From assembly GCF_021655095.1 (NCBI RefSeq), contig NZ_PPXW01000001.1:2417384-2481383 (forward strand): a stretch of DNA of 64,000 bases. Direction: 5' to 3'. This DNA comes from Clostridium sp. Cult1. GTDB lineage: Bacteria; Bacillota; Clostridia; Tissierellales; Tepidimicrobiaceae. Positions 7,657 through 16,418 of the stretch are shown here, piece by piece. Each line of letters opens with the position of its first letter. The first letter of the stretch is position 1. Under the pieces are notes generated by a model, which was not told the origin of the DNA, did no database searches, and was given only the letters and a program-made list of their open reading frames with translations. Made by a program: the position numbers and the translations under genes.

Positions 7657-8287
7657 TGAGCAAGTATATATTAATCTTGATACCAAGTATTCAATAGAAT
7701 TGAATACTCATGTGTATGTAGAAGACATAGGGCAGGTTTATTGCAAGGATGACAATATTAAAAAAAGAGTAGAAAAGGTTAGAATCTATAATAGTAAGAG
7801 CGAAGAAATGTATGATTATATTTCAGGTAATGAAATAACCACAAAGATATTAGAGAATATAGAAAATGTTGATATTACATTGATAGGAGGCCCTGATGTA
7901 TTATTGGAAGTTAAAGGAAAGGAAGATCCCAGTAGGATTTTTAATATTGTTAAAATTGCTATTGTTATGTTAGTGTTATTCTTTGGTGCTGGAGCTGCAA
8001 TTATTAACTTCTATGAAGACGTCAATATGAGTAAATCTATGGAAAAGATATACTTTACTATTACAGGAATAAAAAAAGATAACCCATTAATACTGACAAT
8101 TCCCTTATCTATAGGAACTGGATTAGGTATGTTTGCATTTTTTAGTAGGATATTTAGCTTTAGTAAAAGAAGGAGACAGGAGCCAGGGCCACTGGAATTA
8201 GAGCTTTATCTTTATGATAAAGATGTAGAAGAGAATATCCTTAACGACTTAAAAAAACAAAAAACTGAAGATCTAAACAGGTGGTGA
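7640..8287 (+). CDS. spoVAA: Stage V sporulation protein AA
   Basis: Component of the SpoVA channel complex in the spore inner membrane that moves dipicolinic acid during sporulation and germination. About 100 N-terminal residues form a soluble domain (VYINL..., EDIGQVYC), followed by two membrane segments near residues 102-125 and 148-170 and a charged tail with QEPGPLELELYLYD. The start is uncertain. GTG 7640 is the only canonical start after the in-frame stop at 7634, but the GAGGGGTGAT ribosome binding site touches it. A non-standard ATC at 7649 would be better spaced. It overlaps the 58-residue frame, so coupled initiation is likely. Confidence 0.88.
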   Translation: MIVIANEQVYINLDTKYSIELNTHVYVEDIGQVYCKDDNIKKRVEKVRIYNSKSEEMYDYISGNEITTKILENIENVDITLIGGPDVLLEVKGKEDPSRIFNIVKIAIVMLVLFFGAGAAIINFYEDVNMSKSMEKIYFTITGIKKDNPLILTIPLSIGTGLGMFAFFSRIFSFSKRRRQEPGPLELELYLYDKDVEENILNDLKKQKTEDLNRW

Positions 8288-8288
8288 A

Positions 8289-8711
8289 ATATATGGGAAA
8301 GCAATTTTAATTTCTATAATTGGGGCTTCCACAGGAATTACAGTAGGCAGTGCAGCTGCTGCTTTTTTAACTCTATTAAAAATTGTGCCTAGAGTAACTC
8401 AGATAACTGAAACTGAGGAATATATTAAAATATATGAATATATCATCATTATTGGTGGAACCATTGCTAGCTTTATATATTTTTCAAGTTTTAAAATCAA
8501 TATAAGTAAGTATTTTTCAGTTTTGATTGGGATAGCTATCGGTATATTTTATGGATTATTTGCTTCTGCATTGGCAGAGGTATTAAACGTAATGCCAGTA
8601 TTTGCAAAAAAATTTAAAGCTAAGCATCAATTAAAATTTATTATTGCAGCATTAATTTTGGGTAAATTAATAGGTTCTTTATATTATTGGTTAATATTTA
8701 AAAAAGCTTAG
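8289..8711 (+). CDS. spoVAB: Stage V sporulation protein AB (start codon disrupted)
   Basis: Polytopic membrane protein of the SpoVA complex, about 140 residues with four hydrophobic segments. The conserved N-terminal stretch (IIGASTGITVGSAAAAF...IVPRVTQ) is intact in this frame, but the frame contains no ATG, GTG or TTG before GTG 8385, which would remove the first membrane segment. ATG 8293, correctly placed after GGTGGTGA, is in another frame and stops after five codons. If the GGG that follows it were GGGG, the normal N-terminus MGKAILISIIG would result. Either one base was lost (mutation or sequencing error) or the ATA at 8289 is used. Listed from ATA 8289. Confidence 0.8.
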   Translation: MYGKAILISIIGASTGITVGSAAAAFLTLLKIVPRVTQITETEEYIKIYEYIIIIGGTIASFIYFSSFKINISKYFSVLIGIAIGIFYGLFASALAEVLNVMPVFAKKFKAKHQLKFIIAALILGKLIGSLYYWLIFKKA

Positions 8712-8721
8712 GAGTGAAAAT

Positions 8722-9171
8722 ATGGATAAGATGACAAAGAAAGAATACCAAAGATATGCTGAAAAAAAGATACCAAAACCTACCTACTTTAAAAATATTC
8801 TATTTGCTTTTATAGTGGGAGGATTAATATGTGTAGTAGGTCAAATTATTAGGAATATATTGTTCAAATATGGATTAGATGAAAAGGAAGTTACTTCTGC
8901 TACCTCTATACTATTAGTATTTTTAGGATCTTTTTTAACAGGATTAGGGTTATATGATAATATAGGAAAAATTGGTGGAGCTGGAGCTGCCATACCTATT
9001 ACTGGATTTGCAAATTCAATTGTTTCTCCAGCTATGGAATTTAAAAGAGAAGGGTTTATTTTTGGCGTTGCTGCCAGAATGTTTAGCATAGCAGGACCTG
9101 TCCTAGTATATGGAATTAGTAGTTCGATTATTGTGGGAATTTTATATTTATTACTTTCAAAAGGAAGGTGA
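8722..9171 (+). CDS. spoVAC: Stage V sporulation protein AC
   Basis: Membrane protein (149 residues) of the SpoVA dipicolinate channel; in Bacillus SpoVAC behaves as a mechanosensitive channel. It has a charged N-terminus (about 25 residues), then four hydrophobic segments with FVGGLICVVGQ-like and GGAGAAIPITGFANS motifs shared with SpoVAE. ATG 8722 follows TAGGAGTG closely. Its stop lies 4 bp before spoVAD, whose ribosome binding site lies inside this gene. Confidence 0.95.
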   Translation: MDKMTKKEYQRYAEKKIPKPTYFKNILFAFIVGGLICVVGQIIRNILFKYGLDEKEVTSATSILLVFLGSFLTGLGLYDNIGKIGGAGAAIPITGFANSIVSPAMEFKREGFIFGVAARMFSIAGPVLVYGISSSIIVGILYLLLSKGR

Positions 9172-9175
9172 TATC

Positions 9176-10195
9176 ATGTCTATTAAAAGGATTGGAAAAC
9201 AAACTGTAAAGCTTGCTAATCCTCCATCTATCATTGGCACTGCATCAATTGTGGGGCCAAAGGAAGGAGATGGTCCCCTAAAGGATTATTTTGATTTAAT
9301 ATTAGAAGATGACATGTGGGGACAGGAATCCTTTGAAAAAGCTGAAGCTAGAATTCAAGAAGAAGCAATTAAACTAGCAATTTCGAATGCTAATCTATCT
9401 CCTAATGATATTGAATATCTTTTTTCTGGAGATTTGCTAAATCAAATAATATCTTCTTCATATACTGCAAGACAATTAGAAATTCCTTATTTTGGACTAT
9501 ATGGAGCCTGTTCAACTATGACAGAATCTTTAAGTTTAGGAGCTATGGTAATAGATGGGGGATTTGCAGATAATGTGGTTTGTGCGACTTCTAGCCATTT
9601 TAGTTCTGCTGAAAGACAATATAGATTCCCACTAGAATATGGTTCACAAAGGCCTTTTTCTTCACAATGGACAGTAACAGGTGCGGGTGCTACAGTATTA
9701 TCTTCTACTGGTAATGGTCCATATATAACCTACATTACTACCGGTAAAATTAAAGATTTAGGAATAACAGATGCTAATAATATGGGAGCTGCTATGGCAC
9801 CAGCGGCACTTGAAACTATATCACAACATTTTAAGGATACAGGGTATAACCCTAATGCTTATGATTTAATAATTACTGGGGATCTAGCAATGGTTGGTAA
9901 AAAGATATTATTGGATTTAATGAAAAAGGAAGGGTATGATCTTTCTGAGAATTATTCTGACTGTGGGATAAAGATATTTGATGGTGTAGAGCAGGATACC
10001 CATGCTGGAGGAAGCGGTTGTGCCTGTGCAGCTGTTGTTTTTAATGGTTATATTTATAAGGAAATGATGAAAGGAAATTTAAATAGAGTATTGCTAATCG
10101 CTACTGGAGCTTTGCATTCACCAATATCAACTTTGCAAGGTGAATCTATACCAGGGATAGCTCATGCTGTAACTATAGATAATCTTGTTGAATAG
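9176..10195 (+). CDS. spoVAD: Stage V sporulation protein AD
   Basis: Soluble, thiolase-fold protein of the SpoVA complex that binds dipicolinic acid, 339 residues. The thiolase-like signatures are GACSTMTESLSLGAMV near residue 115 and DTHAGGSGCACAA near 277. I chose ATG 9176 (AAGGAAGGTG upstream) over the in-frame TTG at 9110, which lies within spoVAC. It lies between spoVAC and spoVAE, the conserved order. Confidence 0.96.
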   Translation: MSIKRIGKQTVKLANPPSIIGTASIVGPKEGDGPLKDYFDLILEDDMWGQESFEKAEARIQEEAIKLAISNANLSPNDIEYLFSGDLLNQIISSSYTARQLEIPYFGLYGACSTMTESLSLGAMVIDGGFADNVVCATSSHFSSAERQYRFPLEYGSQRPFSSQWTVTGAGATVLSSTGNGPYITYITTGKIKDLGITDANNMGAAMAPAALETISQHFKDTGYNPNAYDLIITGDLAMVGKKILLDLMKKEGYDLSENYSDCGIKIFDGVEQDTHAGGSGCACAAVVFNGYIYKEMMKGNLNRVLLIATGALHSPISTLQGESIPGIAHAVTIDNLVE

Positions 10196-10209
10196 AGAGG
10201 ATGATATAG

Positions 10210-10566
10210 ATGGAATATTTAAAGGTTTTTTTAGTAGGAGGATTAATATGTGTAATTGGACAAATACTCTTAGATACTACTAAATTGACTCCAGCTCATA
10301 TTCTAGTAATATTCTTAGTATCAGGTGTAGTTTTAGGAGCTGTTGGTTTATATGAACCATTAGTAAAATTTGGAGAAGCCGGAGCTTCTGTGCCTATATC
10401 TGGATTTGGGTATGCTTTAAGTAAAGGGGCTATTGAAGGGGCGAAATCGAAAGGTGTAATAGGTGCCTTTATGGGAGGTCTAGAGGCAACAGCAGGAGGG
10501 ATAGCGGCAGCTATTATATTTGGATATATTATGGCAATCGTATCAAATCCTAAGACTAAAGGATAA
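10210..10566 (+). CDS. spoVAE: Stage V sporulation protein AE (SpoVAEb type)
   Basis: Small membrane protein (118 residues) of the SpoVA channel with four hydrophobic segments. The segment LICVIGQILLD and the conserved GEAGASVPISGFGYAL near residue 57 match SpoVAEb. ATG 10210 follows GAGGATG. It is the last gene of the operon; no spoVAEa/spoVAF or germinant receptor gene follows. Its stop codon lies in the left arm of a hairpin shared with the convergent pbp gene. Confidence 0.94.
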   Translation: MEYLKVFLVGGLICVIGQILLDTTKLTPAHILVIFLVSGVVLGAVGLYEPLVKFGEAGASVPISGFGYALSKGAIEGAKSKGVIGAFMGGLEATAGGIAAAIIFGYIMAIVSNPKTKG

Positions 10567-10590
10567 GAGGAGTCAGAATTGGCTCCTCTT
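10565..10590. terminator. Bidirectional terminator overlapping both convergent stop codons
   Basis: AAGAGGAGTCA (10565-10575) pairs with TGGCTCCTCTT (10580-10590), one wobble, loop GAAT. The left arm contains the end of spoVAE and the right arm the stop codon of the minus-strand pbp gene, so the intergenic distance is about 22 bp. The T runs beyond the stem are weak. Confidence 0.6.
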
Positions 10591-13537
10591 AATGATTGTT
10601 TTCATTATTTCCATCATCATTTTCATTTCCATTGTTATTATCGCTATTACCGTTATTATTACTATTATCGCCATTATTATCATCAAACTCATCTTCACTA
10701 TCTTCGTCATTTCCATTATTTATTAGATCATTTAGCCAATCGCTAATCCAATTATCCTTATCATGTATATCGCAAACTTCTGTTGGAACAGTATATTGAT
10801 AATCTGACGGAACTATACCTCCATTACTAGCAGGATCATAAGGTGGTTCCCTTTTAATAAATACTCTTTTTCCTATACTATCCTCGGGACAATATTCATT
10901 AGCAATTTTGTTAGTGGTAATATCCACTTCTACCTCCACATGAGTATCGCAGAATTCAGTAGGTTGAGTACCTTCGACAAATATTTCCTTTCTAATAGTA
11001 CTACCTCTAGGATCACGGCTGCATAGTTCTGTTGCTAATTTACCAGATTGTGTACAAATATTTACTGAAACAATATTTGCCGGTTGTTCGAAATTTTTGG
11101 TTTCTAATCCTTCATGAACTCTTGTCATTACAATTTTCCATAGTTGAGCAGCCATTGCACTACCTTGATTTAATTTAATCTGAGGAGAGTCATTACCTAT
11201 CCATAAACCTGTTACATAATAAGGGGTAAATCCAACAAACCAAGCATCTGCTTTATCCTGGGTTGTACCGGTTTTACCTGCTGTTGGCATATTAGGTATT
11301 TGAGCTCTTCCTGCTATACCGTTAGATACAGTTGTTCTTAATATATCACTCATTATATATGCTACCTGAGGTGAAACAACAGTATTTTCTTTTGGTTTAT
11401 TCTCTAATAATATATTATCATCTTTGTCTAATATTTTTGTAAAAGATATAGGCTTGATATAGGTACCACTATTTGCAATAGAACCATAAGCTGCAGTCAT
11501 ATCTAGTGGGCTTAATCCCTTTGTCATACCTCCTAATCCTAAGGCAGATAGATTTTCATCATTACTAGTTTTATTTTCTGCACTTGTTACAAAATTATCT
11601 TTAGAAGGATTATCCTTATTTATTATTCCCATTCTGCTTAAATATTCCATAGAAGTACCAACACCAATGGCTTCAACTGTCTTCACAGAATTTACATTTA
11701 CAGACTGCTCAACTGAACGCCTTAAAGTATGGATACCTTTATATCCTGTATACCAATTATTAGGCCATCTATTGCCGTTACCATCATAAAAAGGTATATC
11801 ATCAATAGGTGTAGCTGCAGTATATCCATTATCTAAAGCAGGTAAGTATGCAGCCAATGGTTTTATAGTTGAACCAGGTTGTCTTGCAGAAGAAGTAGCA
11901 CGGTTAAGAATCCGATTACCTTCTACATCCCTACCTCCTACCAATGCTTTTATTTGTCCAGTTCTATAGTCCATTATGACAGTAGCTGATTGGGGTTGTA
12001 CTATTCCTTCATCTTGTCTATAGAAATATTTTTCATTTATTAACAAATTACCTTCTTCATCAATTTGATAAAAATCAGAATTATCCTTTAAAAAATTGCT
12101 AGATATAGTTAAGGATTTATCTTCTCCTATAGAAAAGTCCTTTTCAGGCAATGATAGTGAACCCATTCTATAGGTAACTAAGTTTTTCCTGCCATCTATA
12201 GTATAGTAATCTGCTATATCTATATTACTCTTGTAAAGAGTTAATTTTGGATTATTAATTATCAACTTTCCATCAGCAATTTCATAGGTACCTTTTTCTA
12301 TTATAAGGTTATAGTTTTCATTTAATATATTTTCTTGCCTATAAAATAAAATATTATTTCTATCATCAATAATATTTTGTGCTTTATTAAGTTTCCAACT
12401 TATTAAAGCAGGACCTTTTATATTGTCTGGATTACCTAATAAGACTTCAGTGAAATTATTATATATATCTTCTAAAATTCTTTGAAGCTCTAAATCCATA
12501 GTAGAATATATTTTAAGTCCACCAGTATATAGTTCTTCCTCAGCTTCTTCTCTAGAATATCCAAGTTCATTCATCAATGCATCCATAACTTGAACTTTTA
12601 TAAAATCGTTAAAATATGAAGAAATACCTTGAATTTTCTTTTGCCCTGGTTTTATCTTAGCTTTAATATCTTCATTTAAGGCAGCATTATATTCATCTTC
12701 GGTGATTTTGCCCAATTCCAACATTTTTCCTAATACAACTTTTTGACGATTTATAGCCTTTTCATTGTAGACAGCAATATATTTTTCTCCTAAAATATCT
12801 ACCTGTCCAACTTCAACATGTTTTTCAGCATCAAAATCTTCAGGTTTTAAGGTTTGATATAAAGCATATCTAGTAGGGCTCTGAATGATACCTGCTAAAA
12901 CGGCAGACTCAGCAATAGTCAGATCTTCAACATCTTTTGAAAAATAAGTTTGGGCAGCCTCTTGAACACCATAAGCTCCTTGGCCTAAGAAAATTCTGTT
13001 CAAATATGCTTCTAAAATTTGATCTTTTGTTAATGCATTTTCTATTTGCAGAGCTAGGTAAGCTTCTTTAATTTTTCTATCAAACTTTTTTTCATTAGAA
13101 AGATAGAGATTTTTAGCCAATTGTTGAGTTATTGTGCTGGCACCTCTTACAATATGGCCTGCTTTAACATTGTCTATAGCTGACTTAACAATACCTTTTG
13201 GGTCTACACCTATATGGTCCTCAAATCGTTCGTCTTCAATAGCAATAAAAGCATCTTTTAAATGTTTAGGCATCTGATCGATATCTACAATAGTTCTATA
13301 TTCTTCAGTCTGAATTTTTTCCAAAACATTACCATTTTGATCCAATATAAATGATGTTTGATTTAATAATGAACTAATATTAGTTGGATTTATTTTGGGA
13401 GCATCTTTGGCGATAGCAATAACTATGCCGGTAATTGCTCCTGCTGCTATAATAGCTAGTACAACTAATAGTAAAAAGAAAATTTTAAGTTTTTTCTTCC
13501 ATTTGGGCTTTGATTTTTTCTTATTGTCTTCTGACAT
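10589..13537 (-). CDS. Class A penicillin-binding protein (PBP1A family)
   Basis: Bifunctional peptidoglycan polymerase and cross-linker anchored in the membrane (982 residues). A Lys-rich cytoplasmic tail and one membrane helix (about 20-44) are followed by a GT51 transglycosylase with the catalytic glutamate in EDERFEDH (near 101) and RGASTITQQLAKN (near 132). The transpeptidase has GSTIKP (active serine), SVN and KTGTTQDKADAWFVG. A linker of about 150 residues lies between the two. The last 45 residues are almost only Asn, Asp, Glu, Gly and Ser. ATG 13537 was chosen over TTG 13540 because AAGGAGG lies 7 bp upstream. Single gene on the opposite strand to its neighbours. Confidence 0.95.
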   Translation of the reverse strand: MSEDNKKKSKPKWKKKLKIFFLLLVVLAIIAAGAITGIVIAIAKDAPKINPTNISSLLNQTSFILDQNGNVLEKIQTEEYRTIVDIDQMPKHLKDAFIAIEDERFEDHIGVDPKGIVKSAIDNVKAGHIVRGASTITQQLAKNLYLSNEKKFDRKIKEAYLALQIENALTKDQILEAYLNRIFLGQGAYGVQEAAQTYFSKDVEDLTIAESAVLAGIIQSPTRYALYQTLKPEDFDAEKHVEVGQVDILGEKYIAVYNEKAINRQKVVLGKMLELGKITEDEYNAALNEDIKAKIKPGQKKIQGISSYFNDFIKVQVMDALMNELGYSREEAEEELYTGGLKIYSTMDLELQRILEDIYNNFTEVLLGNPDNIKGPALISWKLNKAQNIIDDRNNILFYRQENILNENYNLIIEKGTYEIADGKLIINNPKLTLYKSNIDIADYYTIDGRKNLVTYRMGSLSLPEKDFSIGEDKSLTISSNFLKDNSDFYQIDEEGNLLINEKYFYRQDEGIVQPQSATVIMDYRTGQIKALVGGRDVEGNRILNRATSSARQPGSTIKPLAAYLPALDNGYTAATPIDDIPFYDGNGNRWPNNWYTGYKGIHTLRRSVEQSVNVNSVKTVEAIGVGTSMEYLSRMGIINKDNPSKDNFVTSAENKTSNDENLSALGLGGMTKGLSPLDMTAAYGSIANSGTYIKPISFTKILDKDDNILLENKPKENTVVSPQVAYIMSDILRTTVSNGIAGRAQIPNMPTAGKTGTTQDKADAWFVGFTPYYVTGLWIGNDSPQIKLNQGSAMAAQLWKIVMTRVHEGLETKNFEQPANIVSVNICTQSGKLATELCSRDPRGSTIRKEIFVEGTQPTEFCDTHVEVEVDITTNKIANEYCPEDSIGKRVFIKREPPYDPASNGGIVPSDYQYTVPTEVCDIHDKDNWISDWLNDLINNGNDEDSEDEFDDNNGDNSNNNGNSDNNNGNENDDGNNENNH

Positions 13538-13700
13538 CAAAATACCTCCTTAATCTAAAAAAAGGTAGTAAACAAATCAATTATACCACACATATCAAAG
13601 AATGTTAATAAAATGAATTATTAAAATATATAGTCTGGTTTTTTAATTATTATCCTTAATCAGTATATTATACATATATTATATATTAGGAGGGATTTTT

Positions 13701-14354
13701 GTGAAATACTATCTAAATATAATAAAAAGAAAAAGATTATTATTATGGATTATAATCTTGTTATTATTAGGATTATACATATATAAATATATTGACAAGA
13801 ATATTGCTCCTACTGTAACAGCAATTGCAGAAGTTAAAGCTAGATCAGTAACTACAGAAACTATAAATGATACTATAAAAAATAAAATAAAAAGGGACAT
13901 AAATTATAATGATTTAATATTCGTCAAATATGATAATGAAGGGAAAGTAACGCTTATGCAAGCCAATACAATTTTAATGAACAGCATAGCTTCTGAAGTA
14001 GCATTGGAAGTACAAGAGCAATTAAAAGAAATTTCTGAATCTATAATAAAAGTGCCTTTAAGGAATGCTTTCGACACTCAACTAATTAATTTGCCAAGTA
14101 TAAAAATAAAAATCATTCCTCAAGGGTCAGTGTCTGTAGATTTTGCAACAGAATTTGAGTCAACAGGTATTAATCAAACTAGACATAGGATATATATAAT
14201 CGTAGTTACGGATATAAAAATGATAGTTCCTTTAGAATCTGAAACTTTAAGGATTACCACAAATATACCAATAGCTGAAACCATTATCGTAGGAGATGTA
14301 CCTGAACAATATGTAAATATACCTAAAGAGGGTATATTAAATATAGTGGATTAA
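13701..14354 (+). CDS. yunB: Sporulation protein YunB
   Basis: Membrane-anchored protein (217 residues) of the YunB family, needed for late spore formation and made under sigma E in Bacillus. One N-terminal helix (about residues 13-30) is followed by an extracytoplasmic domain with the family patterns NYNDLIFVKYDNEGKV and PIAETIIVGDVPEQYVNI near the end. The start is GTG 13701, with AGGAGGG 6 bp upstream. The biochemical role is unknown. Confidence 0.88.
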   Translation: MKYYLNIIKRKRLLLWIIILLLLGLYIYKYIDKNIAPTVTAIAEVKARSVTTETINDTIKNKIKRDINYNDLIFVKYDNEGKVTLMQANTILMNSIASEVALEVQEQLKEISESIIKVPLRNAFDTQLINLPSIKIKIIPQGSVSVDFATEFESTGINQTRHRIYIIVVTDIKMIVPLESETLRITTNIPIAETIIVGDVPEQYVNIPKEGILNIVD

Positions 14355-14405
14355 TGGTATAATACTGGTAAATAAACTGTTATGTTAATCTGAAAGGGTG
14401 ATATA

Positions 14406-15686
14406 TTGATTGAAGGAGCTATAAGAAGAGAAAGAACTTTGATTGTAGGAGTAGAGCTAACAACAGATAGCATAGATATAGATAATTCTATGGATGAATT
14501 AGAAGAACTAGTAAATGCAGCTGGAGGTATAGTTTTAGGAAGAGTTATTCAAAGAAAATATTCAATAGATCCTGCCTATTTTATTGGTAGGGGTAAGGCA
14601 ATTGAAATAAAAAATTACTGTGAAGAATTAGATATTAGTACAGTGGTATTTAATGATGAATTATCAGGTGCTCAGTTACGAAATTTAGAAAAAATAATTG
14701 ATAAAAAGATTGTAGATAGAACCAATTTAATACTGGATATATTTGCTAATAGGGCCACTTCTAAGGAAGGTAAATTACAGGTCAAATTAGCCCAACTCAA
14801 ATATAGATTACCAAGACTAGTAGGATTTAGAGATTATTTGTCTAGAGAAGGTGGTGGAATTGGGACTAGAGGGCCTGGTGAACAAAAACTTGAAACGGAT
14901 AGGCGTCATATATTAAGAGAGATTAATAATATCGAAAAAGCTTTAAAAGAAGCAGGAAAAACAAGGGATATAAAGAGAAAAAAGAGAAAGGATTCTAACC
15001 TTCCTATAGTAGCACTGGTAGGCTATACAAATGCTGGCAAATCTACATTATTAAATAGTATTATTAAGATGAACGAAGAATACGATGAATCTAAAAAGGT
15101 TTTTGTATATGATATGCTTTTTGCAACCTTAGATACATCTTTGAGAAGAGGAAAGTTGCCTAATGGGCAAGCTTTTTTAATAACGGATACTGTAGGTTTT
15201 GTAAGTAAACTTCCAACCCATTTAGTAGAGGCATTTAAAGGTACATTAGAGGAGGTTCTATATGCAGACTTAATTCTTCATGTTGTAGACGCTTCAAGTG
15301 AAGATTTAGATATACAGATAAATACAACTACTGATATTTTAACAGAATTAGAGGTTTTAGATAAGCCAATAATTACAGTGTTCAATAAAATGGATAAAGC
15401 AAATATTAGTAATTTATTATTTGATAATAAATATGTAGATAAAAAGATTTTCATCTCTAGCAAAGATAGGATTAATTTAAATGAATTAATGGAACTAATT
15501 CAGGATAATTTACCTATTAAATATAAGGATGTTACTCTATTGATACCTTATGATAGCCAATATTTAGTTAATTATTTTTTAGAAAACTATAATGTAGATT
15601 CTATTGAATACAAAGAAAATGGTACAGAGTTAAGTTTAAATATAAGTTCACAAGATTATGAAAAGTATTTAGAATTCATCATTTAG
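14406..15686 (+). CDS. hflX: Ribosome-associated GTPase HflX
   Basis: TRAFAC GTPase that binds the 50S subunit and splits stalled or heat-damaged ribosomes. The N-terminal HflX domain contains FNDELSGAQLRNLE and RTNLILDIFANRA; a coiled helical linker (GGIGTRGPGEQKLETDRR, near 155) precedes the G domain with GYTNAGKST (near 207), DTVGF and NKMDKA. At 426 residues it has the usual length. The start is TTG 14406 after AAAGGGTGAT. Confidence 0.95.
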   Translation: MIEGAIRRERTLIVGVELTTDSIDIDNSMDELEELVNAAGGIVLGRVIQRKYSIDPAYFIGRGKAIEIKNYCEELDISTVVFNDELSGAQLRNLEKIIDKKIVDRTNLILDIFANRATSKEGKLQVKLAQLKYRLPRLVGFRDYLSREGGGIGTRGPGEQKLETDRRHILREINNIEKALKEAGKTRDIKRKKRKDSNLPIVALVGYTNAGKSTLLNSIIKMNEEYDESKKVFVYDMLFATLDTSLRRGKLPNGQAFLITDTVGFVSKLPTHLVEAFKGTLEEVLYADLILHVVDASSEDLDIQINTTTDILTELEVLDKPIITVFNKMDKANISNLLFDNKYVDKKIFISSKDRINLNELMELIQDNLPIKYKDVTLLIPYDSQYLVNYFLENYNVDSIEYKENGTELSLNISSQDYEKYLEFII

Positions 15687-15730
15687 CATATTTTGAATAG
15701 AATTAATTTTTAAAAAAATATAAATATTCA

Positions 15731-15759
15731 TTGAATAATTAAAGAATTTTGGGTATGAT
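15731..15759 (+). promoter_or_regulatory. Candidate vegetative promoter for the Nudix-like gene
   Basis: TTGAAT (15731-15736), 17 bp, then TATGAT (15754-15759). It lies 32 bp before the start codon of the Nudix-like gene. Confidence 0.5.
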
Positions 15760-15790
15760 AATAGTAAGATAAAAAAGGAGGCTGATTTCT

Positions 15791-16231
15791 ATGATTGTTA
15801 GAAATTGTGCAGGTGGTGTGGTATTTAATGGGGATAAGGTTTTGATTTTAAAAAATGAGAAAAATGAATGGGTATTACCTAAAGGGAAAATTCGTAACGG
15901 TTCTCTTCCAACAGAAACGGCCATTAGCCGCGTTAAGTATGAAACGGGTGTAGATGCTAACATCGTTTCTACTGCTGGAGAAACTAGTTACGAATTTTTT
16001 TCTTTATCTAGAAAACAAGCGGTATGTAATATTATAATCTGGTATGTCATGGAGTCGTTAGGTAACCATTATAATATAAATAAAGAAGAAGGTTTTAAAG
16101 ATGGGGGATTTTATCCGATAGATAAGGCTATAGAAATGATTACTTACAGTCAGGATAAATCCTTAGTGAGTTTGTCTTATAAAAAGTATCTTGAGTTTAA
16201 GGATTATGAAATAGACCAGATTTATGCATAG
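15791..16231 (+). CDS. Nudix-fold protein with degenerate Nudix box
   Basis: A 146-residue protein with the Nudix fold: RNCAGGVVFNGDKVLI at the N-terminus and the region LPKGKIRNGS...ETGVDANI near residues 36-61. The catalytic box normally reads GX5EX7REUXEEXGU. Here the first Glu is Ser, the RE pair is SR and the EE pair is YE, so most metal-binding glutamates are missing. Hydrolysis of nucleoside diphosphate derivatives is therefore doubtful, and ligand sensing is an alternative. It is a single gene with its own promoter, followed by an unusually long perfect hairpin. Confidence 0.8.
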   Translation: MIVRNCAGGVVFNGDKVLILKNEKNEWVLPKGKIRNGSLPTETAISRVKYETGVDANIVSTAGETSYEFFSLSRKQAVCNIIIWYVMESLGNHYNINKEEGFKDGGFYPIDKAIEMITYSQDKSLVSLSYKKYLEFKDYEIDQIYA

Positions 16232-16240
16232 ACTAGTGTT

Positions 16241-16283
16241 ATGGATAAAGCAGACTTTAATAATTAAAGTCTGCTTTATCCAT
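16241..16283. repeat. 20-bp perfect hairpin downstream of the Nudix-like gene
   Basis: Bases 16241-16260 pair perfectly with 16264-16283 around a 3-nt TAA loop. The position, 10 bp after a stop codon, suggests transcript termination or 3'-end protection, but no T run follows. The stem alone is far longer than most terminators in this window. Confidence 0.75.
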
Positions 16284-16418
16284 TGTTGTATCAAGAACGG
16301 TAAACCATAGAATTAATATATGATATAATGTTTGTGTATAAAAAATAATTGAGGAATTGATTCGTTTTAAAGAAGTGAGGCTATACCTTTATAGATTTAA
16401 GATGAAAGGAGATGCAGA

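Noticed and set aside
10520-10799. Two plus-strand open frames of 67-68 codons rich in Ile/Ser/Leu
   Set aside because: They lie antisense to the low-complexity tail of the pbp gene, have no ribosome binding site and reflect repetitive codons on the other strand.
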